Shown piece by piece: positions 53,143-62,704 of a stretch of 64,000 nt of DNA. This DNA is from Anaerococcus urinomassiliensis. GTDB taxonomy: Bacteria; Bacillota; Clostridia; Tissierellales; Peptoniphilaceae. Each line of letters opens with the position of its first letter. The stretch's first letter is position 1. Where the stretch lies: assembly GCF_900128425.1 (NCBI RefSeq), contig NZ_LT635782.1, positions 1,364,688 through 1,428,687 on the forward strand, in the 5' to 3' direction. The position numbers and the translations under genes were made by a program. The notes below the pieces were generated by a model. The model searched no databases. It worked only from the letters and a program-made list of their open reading frames with translations, and was not told the origin of the DNA.

Positions 53143-53430
53143 TTAAATTCTTACTTTTATAACCATCAAATCGCTATCCTCAAGAGCCTTAAGAGCATGG
53201 ATTTCATTAGGATCCATTGTGATTATATCACCTGGGATTATTATCTGGTTTCCGTTCTCTTCCTTAAAATCTACCTTGCCCTTATAAATTACAACTACTG
53301 CACTTTTATCTGACTTGTGACTTGGTATTTCTTCGCCCTTTTTGATTTGTAGGTGGGTTATTTGTAAATTATCCTCATCCACCAAATGCTCAAATTTGCC
53401 GTCTAAAATATTCGCACTTATTTTTTTCAT
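53143..53430 (-). CDS. small cupin-domain protein
   Basis: A 95-residue single cupin. The first cupin motif is visible as GEEIPSHKSDKSAVVVIYKG, though it keeps only one of the usual histidines, and the second as PGDIITMDPNEIHAL. Small cupins of this kind are often bound to a metal and serve as sensors or isomerases; loss of one ligand makes an enzymatic role less sure. It is monocistronic. Function unknown. Confidence 0.8.
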   Translation of the reverse strand: MKKISANILDGKFEHLVDEDNLQITHLQIKKGEEIPSHKSDKSAVVVIYKGKVDFKEENGNQIIIPGDIITMDPNEIHALKALEDSDLMVIKVRI

Positions 53431-53499
53431 ATTTTCTCTCCTTGTTGATGACCATTACCATAAAAAAAATGGTATACAATAAATTTTTACAAACACAAT

Positions 53500-54072
53500 T
53501 TATCTTAGCTTTTTTACAATTTTCTTTAACTCAGGCAAGACCTCTTCTCTAAAAAAAGGATTTTTTGCTATCCACCTGTTGTTTAGAGGACTTGGGTGGG
53601 CTATTGGGAAATATTCTGGCAAAAATTCTTTGTAAGATTTTACTGTTTCAGTTAAATTTTTCTTAAATTTATCCTTCAAATAAAACTTTTGAGCATAGGC
53701 TCCTATCAAAATAGTTAACTTTATATCCTTCAATTCATTTAATAATAGTGGATGGTATTCTTTTGCAATAAAAGATCTAGGAGCCTTGTCGCCTGATTTT
53801 CCCTTTCCAGGATAATAAAAATCCATTGGAATTATAGAAAAATCTTCACTATGGAGAACGTCTTCCGATATACCCAACCATTTGACAAGATTTTCCCCAC
53901 TCTTATCATTGAATAAAATACCAGTTTCTTCAACCCTTTCCCCAGGAGCTTGCCCAATTATCAAAATTTTTGATTTTGGATTTAGCTGGAATATTGGGTT
54001 AATTCCTCTATTTGTGTAGGTTTCATTTCTGCGATCTTCTCTTAATTTTTGAATAATGAGTTTTTCTTTCAT
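53500..54072 (-). CDS. uracil-DNA glycosylase family protein
   Basis: A 190-residue member of the uracil-DNA glycosylase superfamily. Motif 1 GQAPGERVEETG (about residues 40-51) follows a hydrophobic strand, and the second key motif is HPSPLNNRW near residue 158. The N-terminal cysteines of the iron-sulphur type (family 4/5) are absent. This is the small type often named uracil-DNA glycosylase family protein; it removes uracil from DNA in base excision repair. The gene is complete, with an ATG and an AAGGA-poor site. Confidence 0.85.
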   Translation of the reverse strand: MKEKLIIQKLREDRRNETYTNRGINPIFQLNPKSKILIIGQAPGERVEETGILFNDKSGENLVKWLGISEDVLHSEDFSIIPMDFYYPGKGKSGDKAPRSFIAKEYHPLLLNELKDIKLTILIGAYAQKFYLKDKFKKNLTETVKSYKEFLPEYFPIAHPSPLNNRWIAKNPFFREEVLPELKKIVKKLR

Positions 54073-54439
54073 AATTTTGTCATCACTTCCATTAGAATTA
54101 GAACCTTACCAAGCTTTAGGACAAGTAACAATTTTCGTAAAAAATCTATCCTTAGCCTAGTAAAGCTTTCAACCTACAAAAGATTATTACCCATTTTTGT
54201 CTCGACTCTCAGCATGGATTGCATAATCTACTATCATTCCTTGTGACGTTAGATTTTCTTTTATAAATCTTTCAACTAGGTTTTTATTTTCACTTAAAGA
54301 TAATTTTTTTGCTACTAACGAAAATCGCAGCTACGCTATTTTCCGGGTAAACTACCACACAGGATATTGTCCTTTCAGAAACTCTTTTCTAGTTTCTTCG
54401 CTTAGTTCTCTGGATTCGCTTGTAGCTTCGCTCCTTCGC

Positions 54440-54664
54440 TTATCTCAGAGATGAAAAATTCTTCGCATTTTCCACCCAAGATGATGGGACTAACGAATAT
54501 CCCGTTTGCTGCGCAAACTCTCTCGCTGCTACTGCAGCTGATTTTCGGATAAATCGACCGAAATCAACGGTCGATTTATTCCCATTCTTCTTTTCCAAAC
54601 GTACGACATATCTCAAACCGTTCAAAATACTAGATTCTATTTTTTGTAGTATCACTATATCCAC
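54440..54664 (-). CDS. uncertain ORF (74 aa) next to the GTCCC repeat
   Basis: A frame with a GTG start and no good ribosome site encodes a basic 74-residue protein containing LRYVVRLEKKNGNKSTVDFG. Its GC content is higher than the neighbourhood, and an inverted repeat (AAATCGACCG with CGGTCGATTT) lies inside it. It starts 23 bases after the second GTCCC repeat. It may be a gene fragment left by recombination at that repeat. The 54073-54439 stretch beside it shows no gene. Confidence 0.25.
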   Translation of the reverse strand: MDIVILQKIESSILNGLRYVVRLEKKNGNKSTVDFGRFIRKSAAVAAREFAQQTGYSLVPSSWVENAKNFSSLR

Positions 54665-54687
54665 CTAATTATAGGACATTTTCAAAT

Positions 54688-54717
54688 TTTTAGTCCCGTC
54701 CCAGTCCCAGTACCGGA
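54688..54717 (-). repeat. 30-bp GTCCC repeat, copy 2 (copy 1 at 43391-43420)
   Basis: Identical to copy 1 over 30 bases and in the same orientation, 11.3 kb away. As with copy 1, it follows the end of a small reading frame (a TGA at 54748-54750 that closes ...ARVMDLMDKVK). Confidence 0.9.
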
Positions 54718-54841
54718 AAATGAATAAGCTTTTTGTACCAAATTTGTTCACTTTACCTTATCCATTAAATCCATTACTCTAGCTTTTATATTTTCTAGCT
54801 CAATTGACAATTGTTGTTTAGCTATTGGTTATAATTGAAGT

Positions 54842-55006
54842 TTATGAAATAATAAATTTCATCATTACAAAGTCAAATATAATATCTTGGTCAATATTAT
54901 AAACTTCATTTTTATCTTCATTATTATAATCAATAATAGTATATCTGACTATATTTATACCTACAAATTGCTTATTGATTTCTTCTATATAGAGCTCTTG
55001 TTCCAT
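54842..55006 (-). CDS. small acidic ORF (54 aa), possible gene-end fragment
   Basis: Reading the reverse strand from ATG 55006 gives MEQELYIEEINKQFVGINIV and a further 34 residues rich in Asp/Asn/Ile. No ribosome site precedes it and codons upstream look like the remains of a longer protein. It sits before the second GTCCC repeat, where an immunity-type gene lies before the first, so it may be the tail of a similar gene. Low confidence. Confidence 0.3.
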   Translation of the reverse strand: MEQELYIEEINKQFVGINIVRYTIIDYNNEDKNEVYNIDQDIIFDFVMMKFIIS

Positions 55007-55182
55007 AAAAGAGGAATCAAGCTTATTATTTTTTTAACAATTAAGCATCATAGCCTGCCAATTCTTCTTCCGCACCAAAATATGGTACTATTCAATAAAT
55101 ATTTTTTTATATTATCCCAATTAAATTAAATGTCCTAAAAATGACAACATTTAGGATAAAGTAATATATTTTTTAAATTAAC

Positions 55183-57321
55183 CTATTCTGATATACCCAT
55201 CATCATATTATAGTGTTCAATATGACCAGTTTTATCAAAAATATCCCTAAAAATCCTTTTAAATATATCACTTATATCAGAGTGCATATCTATGTGCAAA
55301 TCATCATATATAGTATGAGAACCATCATTTATCCAATACAAAAGTGATTCACAAACATTTTTTTCTTCTTTAGTTTTAAACTTTGATATTATGTAGTCAT
55401 CTTGCTTTTTACCAATTATTTTAAAATAGTTTTCAATAATTCTTCTCATAGTGTTTTGCATGGAAACAACTGAAATATTTTGATCTTCTCTAAGCTCTTT
55501 CCATAATAATTCATATGTAGATGAAATTGGATTAACCATGTCATAACTTTGTATTTTTGATATACCATTATTTTTTCTTACAATCCAAAAATTAACATCT
55601 TTATCTTCCGTTGTTCTTCCGTTTATAAATGATGCTTCTTTATGAAAATAAACATTATGAGTTAATATAAATAATTGTTCTACATCGGATTTACCACTTT
55701 TTATTTCAATGACTAACTCTTTGATCATAGCACTAACCAAATATAGTATATTACTATCTAAACTACTTATAGGGTCGTCTAAAATAATTATTTTCTTTTC
55801 ATTAACAAATTCTTTATTCGTAGAGCCCTTAGTCAATTGCATAAAGTACAAAAAAGTAATAAAAGTCGACTCTCCTTCACTTAAAGTATGATTAGCCTCT
55901 GTACCATCATTTCTAATGATTCGATACTTATTTAATTGTTCTCCTTCAACTTCTGAATATGGTTCAATTTCAAAATTCGTAAATCCATAAGCTACTAAAG
56001 TTTTATTTATTTGATCTACTGCAGGTTGTACACTTGTTAAATTATTTGACTTCTCACTTATTTCTTTTTTAATTTTCTCAATTTCATCAAACTTATTCGT
56101 AAGATTTTTTCTCATACCTTTTAAGGCTTTATGAATTGAATTCATGTCTTCCTTATATTGATTTATAAAAGTTTCTGAATCATAAATGCAATAGCACCAA
56201 ACATCATCCACTAATTTTCCATATTCTTTATTATATTCATTAACTAAATTATTATTCTTCTTAATCTTAGCATTATAACTAAATAACAAATTATTAATCT
56301 CATTAAACGATTCTACTAGTTCAGAAAAAGAAATTTTATTTTCTGGAGCCTTAATCTTCTTTTCTATTTTATTATTAACACTTTCTAATTGTGCTTCTAT
56401 TTTACCTATTAGTGCATTATATGTATTCATGTTTAATTCAGCAATATTGCAAGATTCCGTCATTTCTAAATTATTACGGAGACCATTTAATATTAAATCT
56501 ACGTTATTAAATAACTCTTTCTTTTTCAATTTCATATAGTCTAATTTTTCTTCATACTCATTGTTAAAGAAATTATTTAATTCATTTCTAAAATTCTCAT
56601 CTACCGTATTCTTCTGGCAAAATGGACACACGGAGCTGTTTTCTTCAATATAATCCATACCTTTATTAACCCAAGATGAATTATGCAATTTTTTAATCAG
56701 CTTAGCTATTTCTACGTCACCACTACCAAAAATAACTTGATTCCAAATTGAATCTTCACTTATTTTTATAACATTTTTTAATAAATTCTCTGGTATTTCA
56801 TACAAATTTCCAACACTAACTGGCTTTCTTTTAAATAGCACAGAAGATCTTTCTATCAGATTTTTCCTTTCGTTTAATTCTCCATTAGGATCATTGATAC
56901 GTGTTTTTAATTCTTCGATAAATTTATTTTTATTTCCTCTAAAACCTTCAAAAGCATTACTGAAATCATTTTCATTACGTTTAAGAATTTGTTTCCATGC
57001 TACTTCCTTAAATTTTTTCTCTAACTCTTCTTTTTCATTATTTTTCTTTTCAATGGATTCTTTAGTATTATTATATTTTTCTTCTTTTTCTCTTAATTCT
57101 TCTTTAAGTTTTTTAATAGCGTCGATATCTTCTATTGAATCTTCCCCTAATGTAAATACACCTGGGATTCCTACTTCATTTCTAAAATTATTTTCTCGAA
57201 ATTTACGATTGTAGACATATATTTGGTTTTTTTTATTAGATTCCCATTTTATCTGACATAATTTATATCTATCTGAATTTGTTTCATAAGTCCTTAAATA
57301 CTCACTAATGGTAGTTTTTCC
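55183..57321 (-). pseudogene. RloC/PrrC-like AAA_13 ATPase, truncated at the 5' end
   Basis: The frame is open for 713 codons but begins in the middle of Walker A (GKTTISEYL), right after a stop; the first strand and the start of the P-loop are missing. Inside are long coiled coils with a CPFC zinc-hook-like pair (about 56628-56617), an ABC-type signature region (HTLSEGESTFITFLYF), Walker B IIILDDPISSLDS, and a C-terminal RRIIENYF ... NDGSH. The R-x3-E plus distant His recalls the anticodon-nuclease site of RloC and PrrC. Such proteins cut tRNA on phage attack. This copy should be inactive unless translation restarts (GTG at 56841), and then it would lack ATP binding. Confidence 0.75.
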
Positions 57322-57345
57322 CTACAATGTCAAGTAATTGATATT

Positions 57346-57376
57346 AAAAAAGCACCTAAATTTCTTTAAGTGCTTT
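57346..57376 (-). terminator. intrinsic terminator after rnlB
   Basis: On the reverse strand AAGCACTTAAA-GAAA-TTTAGGTGCTTTTTT forms a stem of about ten pairs with a T tail, 27 bases past the rnlB-like stop. It also marks the join with the truncated ATPase gene. Confidence 0.85.
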
Positions 57377-57402
57377 GATGCGTCATATGGTATACAGTAT
57401 AT

Positions 57403-57750
57403 TTAACTCTGTGCTATTTTTTTTATTTGTGATTCCGGCAATACAGAATTTCTTAAAAAAGCGGATTGATATTTTAGAATCTCATTTGCTTTTTCTAGTA
57501 CATCATTGTCCACATTAACATAGTTATAATGATTTAAATTAATTGTTCCATCTTCATTTAAAGTAGTTTCAATAAAACGATACTCATTCATTCCCGAACA
57601 TAATATAGTATCTATCAAAAGTTTTCTTGTTTCGTTCGGAGACATTCTAATGGATTTTAAACATCTTGATATTTGAGTTTGGTAATCCAACAATGTTATT
57701 ATAGCATCAAATCCATCCTTTTTTAAACTATTTATCAAATATGGTTTCAT
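57403..57750 (-). CDS. rnlB: RnlB-like antitoxin
   Basis: A 115-residue protein encoded 46 bases after the RnlA-like toxin, with a strong GGAGGAG site. The middle, LLIDTILCSGMNEYRFIETT, lines up with my recollection of the E. coli RnlB centre (ILFDLLCANGPEWNRFVTLE), and its end, LRNSVLPESQIKKI, with LEASVLSPDDVRQV. Length is close to the 123 residues of E. coli RnlB. It should bind the C-terminal domain of the toxin and cover its RNase site. The alignment is from memory and should be verified. Confidence 0.8.
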   Translation of the reverse strand: MKPYLINSLKKDGFDAIITLLDYQTQISRCLKSIRMSPNETRKLLIDTILCSGMNEYRFIETTLNEDGTINLNHYNYVNVDNDVLEKANEILKYQSAFLRNSVLPESQIKKIAQS

Positions 57751-57796
57751 TACAATATCTCCTCCTTCCTCTTAAATCATTTATTCAAAAAAGTAA

Positions 57797-59281
57797 CTAA
57801 AATATTATATAATATTTATTTATAAATTGCAAGCCTTCCAAAATTAATTCATGAGCTGTTTTTATATCTGTTATAACTTGAGTATCCATTGAATTCTCTG
57901 ACCAATGAGAATATGGATGTCTCATCTTGTTATACCTATTATACAAATCATTTAAATAATCTATCTGATTATTATTAAGATTCCCTTTTGAAGAATTATA
58001 TTCGTACCTATTTGTTGAATTGTTAGGTTTGAAGTAACCAAATTTATTCTTTCCTTTTGATGTAGTTGTATTTTTTCCTAACCTATCACTCAAAATTCTA
58101 TGCAAATAAAATTCCATAACTCTAAAAAGTGGTGTAACTAAATAAGTATAATCAGGCATATACCCTATTATTAGAGTATTAAATACTGCTGATAATAACG
58201 TGTTTCTCAGTTTTGTATCTTGTTCATTAATTGGGAAATTAGGTAATATAGCAGAAAAGGCATTTTCTACTTCAGACTTTTCTACTGTTAAAGCATGATA
58301 CGTATTTAGGACTTCTATAACAGCATTATCTGTTGGTAATTTTTCAATGGCTAATGAAATAATTTTCTGAAACAATAAACTCTGTTTCCCTTGAACATAA
58401 GATTTGTTACCTTTGTAACAGTTAATAATCACTCGTTGACCATCAAATATAAGTAGCAATTTATCTAAATAATCCTTCGGATTAGATTCTTCCACCATAA
58501 TATTGTATTTTATATTCTCTTCATTAATTTCATTATTGAGTGATTCTACCATACTAATCCAATCTTGTTTTTGAAAACCTATGAAATAGATAGATCCGTC
58601 ATTATATGTTTTATACCCCTGCGACAAAAGAGCTCTTTTTGCTAATTCATCTGCTTTTTCATTATACACAATTCCGCTATGAGCTTTTACATGCTCAAAT
58701 TCTATATTTATCAACTTTGACTTCTCATCAAAGAATTTGCTATAATCCTGTGAAATCTTGACTTTAGATTTCCATTCTTTCGTTGCCCACTTTTCAATGC
58801 CTTCATAATCATAAAAAATTTTTATTCTTTGTTTATTGCTTTCAATAGCCCATAAAATAGCTTGTTTAACACCTTCAATTTCACCTGCAATATTTCTTGA
58901 ATCCATATAAGTTTTATCTATAAAAGCCTTATATAGACTGTCTTCTGATTCATTGGTTAAAAGAAAAACACCAAAACTATATTTTTCTTTTCCATCTGCA
59001 TCTAAAGAATGGCTGCCATCTACAAAAGCAATTACTTCTCTATCTCGTAAGTTCTTTATTTCCTGTTCTATTTTTTTATTTATTGCAGACGTTTCATCAG
59101 ATACACTTTTAATTTCTTTTATATCTTCACAAGATATATATCTTATTGCATCTTCCTCAGTAGAAAAAGATTTATACACAGCTCCCGGAAATCCTTTAAC
59201 CTGTTCCTCCGTTTCACTCCAAGTGCCATATATCCCTGGTATTTTACCCACCTTTACTGCATAAAATTTTTTCTTCGCCAT
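57797..59281 (-). CDS. rnlA: RnlA-type HEPN RNase toxin fused to viroplasmin and RNase H domains
   Basis: A 494-residue three-part protein. Residues 1-50 are a caulimovirus-viroplasmin (RNase H1 N-terminal) domain (FYAVKVGKIPGIYGTWSE). Residues 82-220 are RNase H with all catalytic acids: D88 (FVDGS), E134 (IAGEIEG), D158 (FYDYE) and D211 (EKADELAKRAL), plus H201. The rest resembles RnlA, ending with a HEPN-type R-x4-H (RHPYSH, R454 and H459). E. coli RnlA needs host RNase HI both for activity and for inhibition by RnlB; here that partner is built in. The RnlB-like gene follows. Its promoter has an extended -10 (59338-59343). Confidence 0.82.
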   Translation of the reverse strand: MAKKKFYAVKVGKIPGIYGTWSETEEQVKGFPGAVYKSFSTEEDAIRYISCEDIKEIKSVSDETSAINKKIEQEIKNLRDREVIAFVDGSHSLDADGKEKYSFGVFLLTNESEDSLYKAFIDKTYMDSRNIAGEIEGVKQAILWAIESNKQRIKIFYDYEGIEKWATKEWKSKVKISQDYSKFFDEKSKLINIEFEHVKAHSGIVYNEKADELAKRALLSQGYKTYNDGSIYFIGFQKQDWISMVESLNNEINEENIKYNIMVEESNPKDYLDKLLLIFDGQRVIINCYKGNKSYVQGKQSLLFQKIISLAIEKLPTDNAVIEVLNTYHALTVEKSEVENAFSAILPNFPINEQDTKLRNTLLSAVFNTLIIGYMPDYTYLVTPLFRVMEFYLHRILSDRLGKNTTTSKGKNKFGYFKPNNSTNRYEYNSSKGNLNNNQIDYLNDLYNRYNKMRHPYSHWSENSMDTQVITDIKTAHELILEGLQFINKYYIIF

Positions 59282-59337
59282 AAATTTTCACCACCGTTAT
59301 TCTAAATTTTAATAAAATTCTACTCGCTCATATTTAT

Positions 59338-59385
59338 ATTATACCACAATTAGCAAATAAATAGTATCTCCACTATTGACATAGT
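59338..59385 (-). promoter_or_regulatory. rnlAB promoter with nearby inverted repeat
   Basis: On the reverse strand TGGTATAAT gives an extended -10 at 59338-59346, about 55 bases before the toxin ATG; no good -35 is present. An inverted repeat ACTAT-TGAC-ATAGT (59372-59385) lies just upstream of the expected -35 position and could bind a regulator such as the toxin-antitoxin complex. Confidence 0.55.
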
Positions 59386-59445
59386 AGTCATTTTATGATA
59401 TAGAAAATTTTCGCTTATATTTTGTTACAGCTTCAACTATACAAA

Positions 59446-60969
59446 CTAATACTTTTCCATAATTTCTATTTCTCCAGTTCTTGATACAAATATTTTATCA
59501 ATAGAACTATCTACATAGGATTTCAATAAATTATTCTTATCTAAGGAATTACCATCGAATTCTTTCTTCAAATCAATCTTCTCTGATTTTAATTCTTTCA
59601 ACCTACTCTCCAGTAATACCTTTTTATCATGGATAAAAGTTTTTTCCTTTAAATAGTCATCTTTTGAAATATTTTTCTTTTTATAGTTTTCATAGATGAT
59701 TTGTAAATTACTGTTTAATATGGATATTTCCTTTAGAATATCTTCTTCTACATTCTTGTGTTCTATAACTTTCTCTTCATTTAATGTGTTTTGTATCTTA
59801 AAATCTTTTAATTTGGGTTTTATAAGTTCAATAATATCTTTCTCTTTGATATTGTTTGGTGTTTTCTCAGCTTTACATAAATTACAATAATAACTTTTAT
59901 ACTTGTATATTTTATCAGAATTCTTCTTTTGTCTACTGTCACATCGAAAACTCATATGTCTACCACATTCTTTACAAAAAATCTTATCAGAAAAAATAGA
60001 ACGATTTTTATTTCCTGTATATCCTCCAAAACTTCTTTTTTCTTTTATTTTCTTTACCTCATCAAATACTTCTCTTGAAATAATCGCTTCATGGGTATTT
60101 GGAAGTATTTTCCACTCCTCTTCAGGAAGTAAAATTCTTTTTCTTCCACCTATTTTTGTTTCTTTGAATTTATTATATACATAATCTCCTGTATATAGTT
60201 CGTTCCTTGTAATCTGTGAGATAGCTGCGTTTGTCCAAACTCTTTTCTTTACTTCACTTCCAGTAATTAAATTTCCAGTATAATCAGAAAGTTTCAGTTC
60301 TTCTTTTCGTTCAGAGCGTGTAATATAACCTTTTTCATTAAATATATTAGCCACTTGAATACACGAATATCCTTTTAGCAATAAATCAAAAGCTTCTTTA
60401 ACTATAAAAGCTGTTTTTTCATCAATGATGATACTATGTTTATCTTTTGGATCTTTAATATATCCAAAAGGTGCTGCCCAATTTATATTTTTCCCCTGCG
60501 ATTTAATTTGCCTAATAGAACTTCTTACCTTTTCAGATAATTCCTTACTGAATAAATCATAATACAATGTCTTAAACTGTGTATCTGTATCTAAGCCATT
60601 ACCTTGTTCTTTTAAAGAATCATAGTTGTCATTAATAGCAATAAATCGTATTTTTAGAAATGGTAATATATTGCTTAAGTAATCCCCAAGCAAAATATAA
60701 TCTCTTGAAAACCTAGACATATCTTTTACAATTATAGTTCCCACTTTACCACTCTTTATATCCTCAATAAGCCTTAAAAAGGAAGGTCTATTTGTATTAG
60801 TAGCAGAATATCCATCATCTACATATTCTTCTATTTCACAACTTTTTAAAGATGTTTCATTTTCAATGTAGCTTTTTATATAATCTCTTTGATTTGCTAT
60901 ACTTTCACTTTCATCTACTTTGTGATAATCTTCTTCAGAAAGTCTTAAATATATAGCTATCTTATTCAT
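59446..60969 (-). CDS. large serine recombinase (third of three in transcription order)
   Basis: A 507-residue recombinase. The resolvase domain starts IAIYLRLSEED with the nucleophile S11 and contains VKDMSRFSRDY; the recombinase domain and a zinc ribbon (FCKECGRHMSFRC ... YCNLCKAEK) follow, then a coiled coil. Its start overlaps the stop of the preceding recombinase by 8 bases (ATGAATAA). Large serine recombinases integrate and excise mobile elements; sets of three are known in conjugative or mobilisable elements of anaerobic cocci. The element end is probably close to 59.3-59.4 kb. Confidence 0.93.
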   Translation of the reverse strand: MNKIAIYLRLSEEDYHKVDESESIANQRDYIKSYIENETSLKSCEIEEYVDDGYSATNTNRPSFLRLIEDIKSGKVGTIIVKDMSRFSRDYILLGDYLSNILPFLKIRFIAINDNYDSLKEQGNGLDTDTQFKTLYYDLFSKELSEKVRSSIRQIKSQGKNINWAAPFGYIKDPKDKHSIIIDEKTAFIVKEAFDLLLKGYSCIQVANIFNEKGYITRSERKEELKLSDYTGNLITGSEVKKRVWTNAAISQITRNELYTGDYVYNKFKETKIGGRKRILLPEEEWKILPNTHEAIISREVFDEVKKIKEKRSFGGYTGNKNRSIFSDKIFCKECGRHMSFRCDSRQKKNSDKIYKYKSYYCNLCKAEKTPNNIKEKDIIELIKPKLKDFKIQNTLNEEKVIEHKNVEEDILKEISILNSNLQIIYENYKKKNISKDDYLKEKTFIHDKKVLLESRLKELKSEKIDLKKEFDGNSLDKNNLLKSYVDSSIDKIFVSRTGEIEIMEKY

Positions 60970-62704
60970 ACTCTACCTCCAACTGCTTTCCCACATCTTT
61001 ATCAAGTTTAAACTTAAAATATATGGTAACCTGCTTATACTCTGATATTTCTATATGGCTAATTAATGTATCGACCAATTCTTTATCAACTTCTATGCTT
61101 TTAGCATCCAAGCAGCAAAATAGTACATCTATAAATTCTATAATTTCTCTTTTTTTCTTTTTTATATTTCTTATTCTTTCATCAAAAACTTTTAATTCAT
61201 TTTTCAAGGTTTTTATTTGATTATTTATTTTTTTACTTTCTATTTTAAAATCACTTAAAAGAACATCTCCTTTAACATAGTTTTCATATTGTTCTTGTAG
61301 ATTGATACTAAGAGAAGCAATCTTTTTATTATTTACATCTGTTTTTATAAAAACTTGATTTATCTTTTCAGCACTTATATTTTCTAAATATATTTTTAGT
61401 TGTAATCTTTTATCCTTTTTATAAAAGCTTGAAAACAGTCTTTTTAAGGTATCTACTAAAATTTTGTCGAGGTCTGTCTCATATATTCTGACATGAGATT
61501 TTTCTAATTTTAATCTGTCTCCACCTTTACAATAATAACAATAGCAAATCTCATCATGATATTTCAGTCCTCGTGGTCCATATTGTTTTTTCAAATTTCT
61601 ACCACAAACACTGCATTGTATGAGGTCGTCATACTTTCCTTCTTTTTTATAATCTCTTTGAATTTTTACTCCAACATTTTCTTTTCCGTCTTTTATTATG
61701 TTTTTCAGTGAATGGTAAGGTAGATAGTTTTGTTTTTTCTCCTTTATCTCTCTGATATTTTCAAATGTAGTTTTGTCTATTAACCCTTCGTGGGTGTTCT
61801 CTGTTATAATCCACTCTTCTTTATCACGAAACTTACTTTTCCTACTTGGATCATGTCTATTTGAGTATACTCTTTGAATCAAATTCCCAATATATACTTC
61901 ATCAGAAAGCATTTTTGATATATAAGAAATATCCCATTGTTTTGTATCTTCTTTATCCTTAAAAATTTTACCTGTTCTTTTATATTCATCAGGTGTCGTA
62001 TATGTTTTAGTCAATTCTCTTGCTATTTGCATATTGGATTTTCTTTGACTTGCCATATAAAAGATAAGTCTTACTACATCTGCTGCCTTTTCGTCCATCA
62101 CCAGAACTCTTTTTCCATCAATTTTATCAACCTTATAGCCATACGGAGCCATCGCTCCTATAAAAGACCCTTGTTTCATTTTTATTTCTTTAGAGGCTTT
62201 TATTTTCTTTGAAATATCTTTTGCGTATAAATCATTGAAGATATTTTTTATTGCTATTTCATAACTCTGATCTGATTTTATACCGTCTTTAGTATCCAAA
62301 TTATCATTTACGGAAATAAATCGAACTCCCAAAAATGGAAATACTTTTTCGATATAGTTTGCGATTTCTAAATACTCTCTACCAAACCTTGACATATCCT
62401 TTACTATGATACAATTTATCCTGCTTGTTCGGATATCTTCCATCATTTCAATAAATGCAGGTCTTTTAAAATTTGTTCCAGAATACTCATAGTCCTTGTA
62501 CACTCTTAAAATCTTTATATCTTTTTCGTTTGCAGCATTTATACAAAGTTCTTCCTGCATTTCAAGTGAATTACTTTTATCCCTGTAAGCTTCCTTTCTT
62601 TCCTGTGATAATCTAGCATAAATACCGGCAATGTATATTTTTTCAATCACTTTTCCAACTTCTGTTTCTGATTGTGATATATGCCTATTTTTTGTTCTAG
62701 CCAT
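60962..62704 (-). CDS. large serine recombinase (second of three)
   Basis: A 580-residue recombinase with nucleophile S33 in AGIYARLSQERKE and VKDMSRFGREY, a recombinase domain, a zinc ribbon (CSVCGRNLKKQYG ... CYCYYCKGGD) and a coiled-coil end. A GTG four codons earlier is possible, but the ATG at 62704 has GTGAGG six bases before it. Its start overlaps the stop of the upstream recombinase by 8 bases, the same arrangement as at its own end, so the three genes are a translationally coupled set. Confidence 0.93.
   Translation of the reverse strand: MARTKNRHISQSETEVGKVIEKIYIAGIYARLSQERKEAYRDKSNSLEMQEELCINAANEKDIKILRVYKDYEYSGTNFKRPAFIEMMEDIRTSRINCIIVKDMSRFGREYLEIANYIEKVFPFLGVRFISVNDNLDTKDGIKSDQSYEIAIKNIFNDLYAKDISKKIKASKEIKMKQGSFIGAMAPYGYKVDKIDGKRVLVMDEKAADVVRLIFYMASQRKSNMQIARELTKTYTTPDEYKRTGKIFKDKEDTKQWDISYISKMLSDEVYIGNLIQRVYSNRHDPSRKSKFRDKEEWIITENTHEGLIDKTTFENIREIKEKKQNYLPYHSLKNIIKDGKENVGVKIQRDYKKEGKYDDLIQCSVCGRNLKKQYGPRGLKYHDEICYCYYCKGGDRLKLEKSHVRIYETDLDKILVDTLKRLFSSFYKKDKRLQLKIYLENISAEKINQVFIKTDVNNKKIASLSINLQEQYENYVKGDVLLSDFKIESKKINNQIKTLKNELKVFDERIRNIKKKKREIIEFIDVLFCCLDAKSIEVDKELVDTLISHIEISEYKQVTIYFKFKLDKDVGKQLEVEYE

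Noticed and set aside
54887..55129. Rightward 80-codon frame rich in Ile, Phe and Asn
   Set aside because: The composition is that of random AT-rich sequence; the opposite strand gives a more protein-like, though fragmentary, frame.
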